A DNA stretch of 64,000 nt from Prosopocoilus inquinatus (Eukaryota; Arthropoda; Insecta; Coleoptera; Lucanidae), in contig JAYKNF010000014.1 in assembly GCA_036172665.1 (NCBI GenBank), positions 348,501-412,500 of the forward strand. Direction: 5' to 3'. Below, in pieces: positions 63,284-64,000 of this stretch; the first letter of the stretch is position 1; each line of letters opens with the position of its first letter. The notes beneath the pieces were generated by a model. The model did not search any database, was not told the origin of the DNA, and worked only from the letters and a program-made list of their open reading frames with translations. A program made the translations under genes and the position numbers.

Positions 63284-64000
63284 CGCTCGCCGCGCGCGAG
63301 TCTCATCCGGTAAAGCGAATGATTAGAGGCATTGGGGTCGAAACGGCCTCAACCTATTCTCAAACTTTAAATGGGTGAGATCTCCGGCTTGCTCGAACAC
63401 GTGAAGCCGCGAGATTTCGGATCAGAGTGCCAAGTGGGCCACTTTTGGTAAGCAGAACTGGCGCTGTGGGATGAACCAAACGCAGAGTTAAAGCGCCCAA
63501 ATCGACGCTTATGGGATACCATGAAAGGCGTTGGTAACTTAAGACAGCAGGACGGTGGCCATGGAAGTCGGAATCCGCCAAGGAGTGTGTAACAACTCAC
63601 CTGCCGAAGTTACTAGCCCTGAAAATGGATGGCGCTGAAGCGTCGTGCTTATACTCTGCCGTCAGCGGCATGTGCGGCGCGTCCGTCGTCACCTCGCGTG
63701 GCGGCAGCGACGCTCCATGAAGCCCTGACGAGTAGGAGGGTCGCGACGGTGAGCGCAGAAGGACCGGGCGCGAGCCCGTCTGGAGCCGCCGTCGGTGCAG
63801 ATCTTGGTGGTAGTAGCAAATACTCCAGCGAGGCCCTGGAGGACTGACGTGGAGAAGGGTTTCGTGTGAACAGCCGTTGCACACGAGTCAGTCGATCCTA
63901 AGCCCTAGGCGAAAGCCGATGTCGATGCAGGTGTACGTAACTCTCTAGACACTCTATCTCGGTGGAAGAGCAGTTTTTCACACCCTCCGGGGCGAAAGGG
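62046..64000 (+). rRNA. 28S ribosomal RNA, 5' part (runs off the right edge)
   Basis: This is the large-subunit rRNA, from its 5' end to about nucleotide 1,955. The start is set by CGACCTCAG, which pairs with the 5.8S 3' end, followed by CCCGCTGAATTTAAGCAT. Conserved cores follow in order: AGTAGCGGCGAGCGAACAGG, CAAGTACCGTGAGGGAAAG, ACGTGAAACCGTTCAGGGG, the divergent D2 region (about 62,520-62,900), GGACCAAGGAGTCTAGCATG, TCTAGTAGCTGGTTCCCTCC, GTGTGTAACAACTCACCTGC and CCTGAAAATGGATGGCGCTG. D2 is long and GC-rich. The 5' sequence with GCAGGAGAGACTACCCGC is of hymenopteran type, from recall. The cores show no frame-breaking indels and one helix has compensated changes, so it does not look like decayed rDNA. 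The usual R1/R2 insertion region lies further 3', outside the window. Open frames inside are artefacts. Confidence 0.96.

Noticed and set aside
60206..63884. Many overlapping open frames on both strands in the GC-rich end, up to 192 codons at 62,475-63,053
   Set aside because: They lie in ITS and 28S rRNA sequence, overlap each other on both strands, and have arginine/proline/serine-rich composition expected from GC-rich non-coding DNA.
62046..64000. R1/R2 retrotransposon insertion in 28S
   Set aside because: The 28S sequence is continuous to the window edge, and the usual insertion sites are further 3'.

Overview
The window is eukaryotic. About 94% of it (1-59,963) is one uninterrupted tandem satellite array. 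The last 4 kb is ribosomal DNA: a spacer of about 1 kb, a complete 5.8S gene, ITS2, and the first ~1.95 kb of a 28S gene that runs off the right edge. The 5.8S and the 28S 5' end look like those of an insect, most likely a hymenopteran (ant/bee/wasp type). That placement rests on recognising rRNA sequence by eye, not on a search. I see no protein-coding gene. The short open frames are by-products of the repeat or of GC-rich rDNA.

The satellite monomer is 149 bp and about 39% G+C (hand count of one copy). Roughly 400 copies are present, and the array enters from beyond the left edge. Monomers read on the + strand from 1 to 39,598. They flip at a clean breakpoint (39,598/39,599) and read on the - strand to 59,963. 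Monomers fall into variant subfamilies that recur in fixed orders, which makes large higher-order repeats. The left arm has a 14-monomer (2,086 bp) repeat, a 33-monomer (4,900 bp) repeat nested in a nearly perfect 49-monomer (7,268 bp) tandem duplication, and overlapping 15-, 26- and 30-monomer repeats. The right arm has 7-, 20- and 51-monomer repeats. A 2.15-kb block at 6,839 reappears at 36,361, and part of 24,715-25,930 reappears inverted at 40,135-41,348. Nearly every monomer carries an 8-bp dyad with a 6-nt loop, and the two recurring short deletions fall on that dyad.

The satellite stops inside a monomer at 59,963 and passes straight into GC-rich sequence. 5.8S begins about 990 bp later. 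No 18S gene lies between the array and 5.8S, although the normal order is spacer, ETS, 18S, ITS1, 5.8S, ITS2, 28S. Either this rDNA unit is truncated at a satellite boundary, or the satellite sits inside an ITS1, or the assembly joined two loci. The 5.8S and 28S cores look intact, including a compensated helix in 28S, so the unit derives from a functional lineage even if this copy is not expressed normally. ITS1 and ITS2 share a two-part motif around a hairpin, which is unusual for two spacers.
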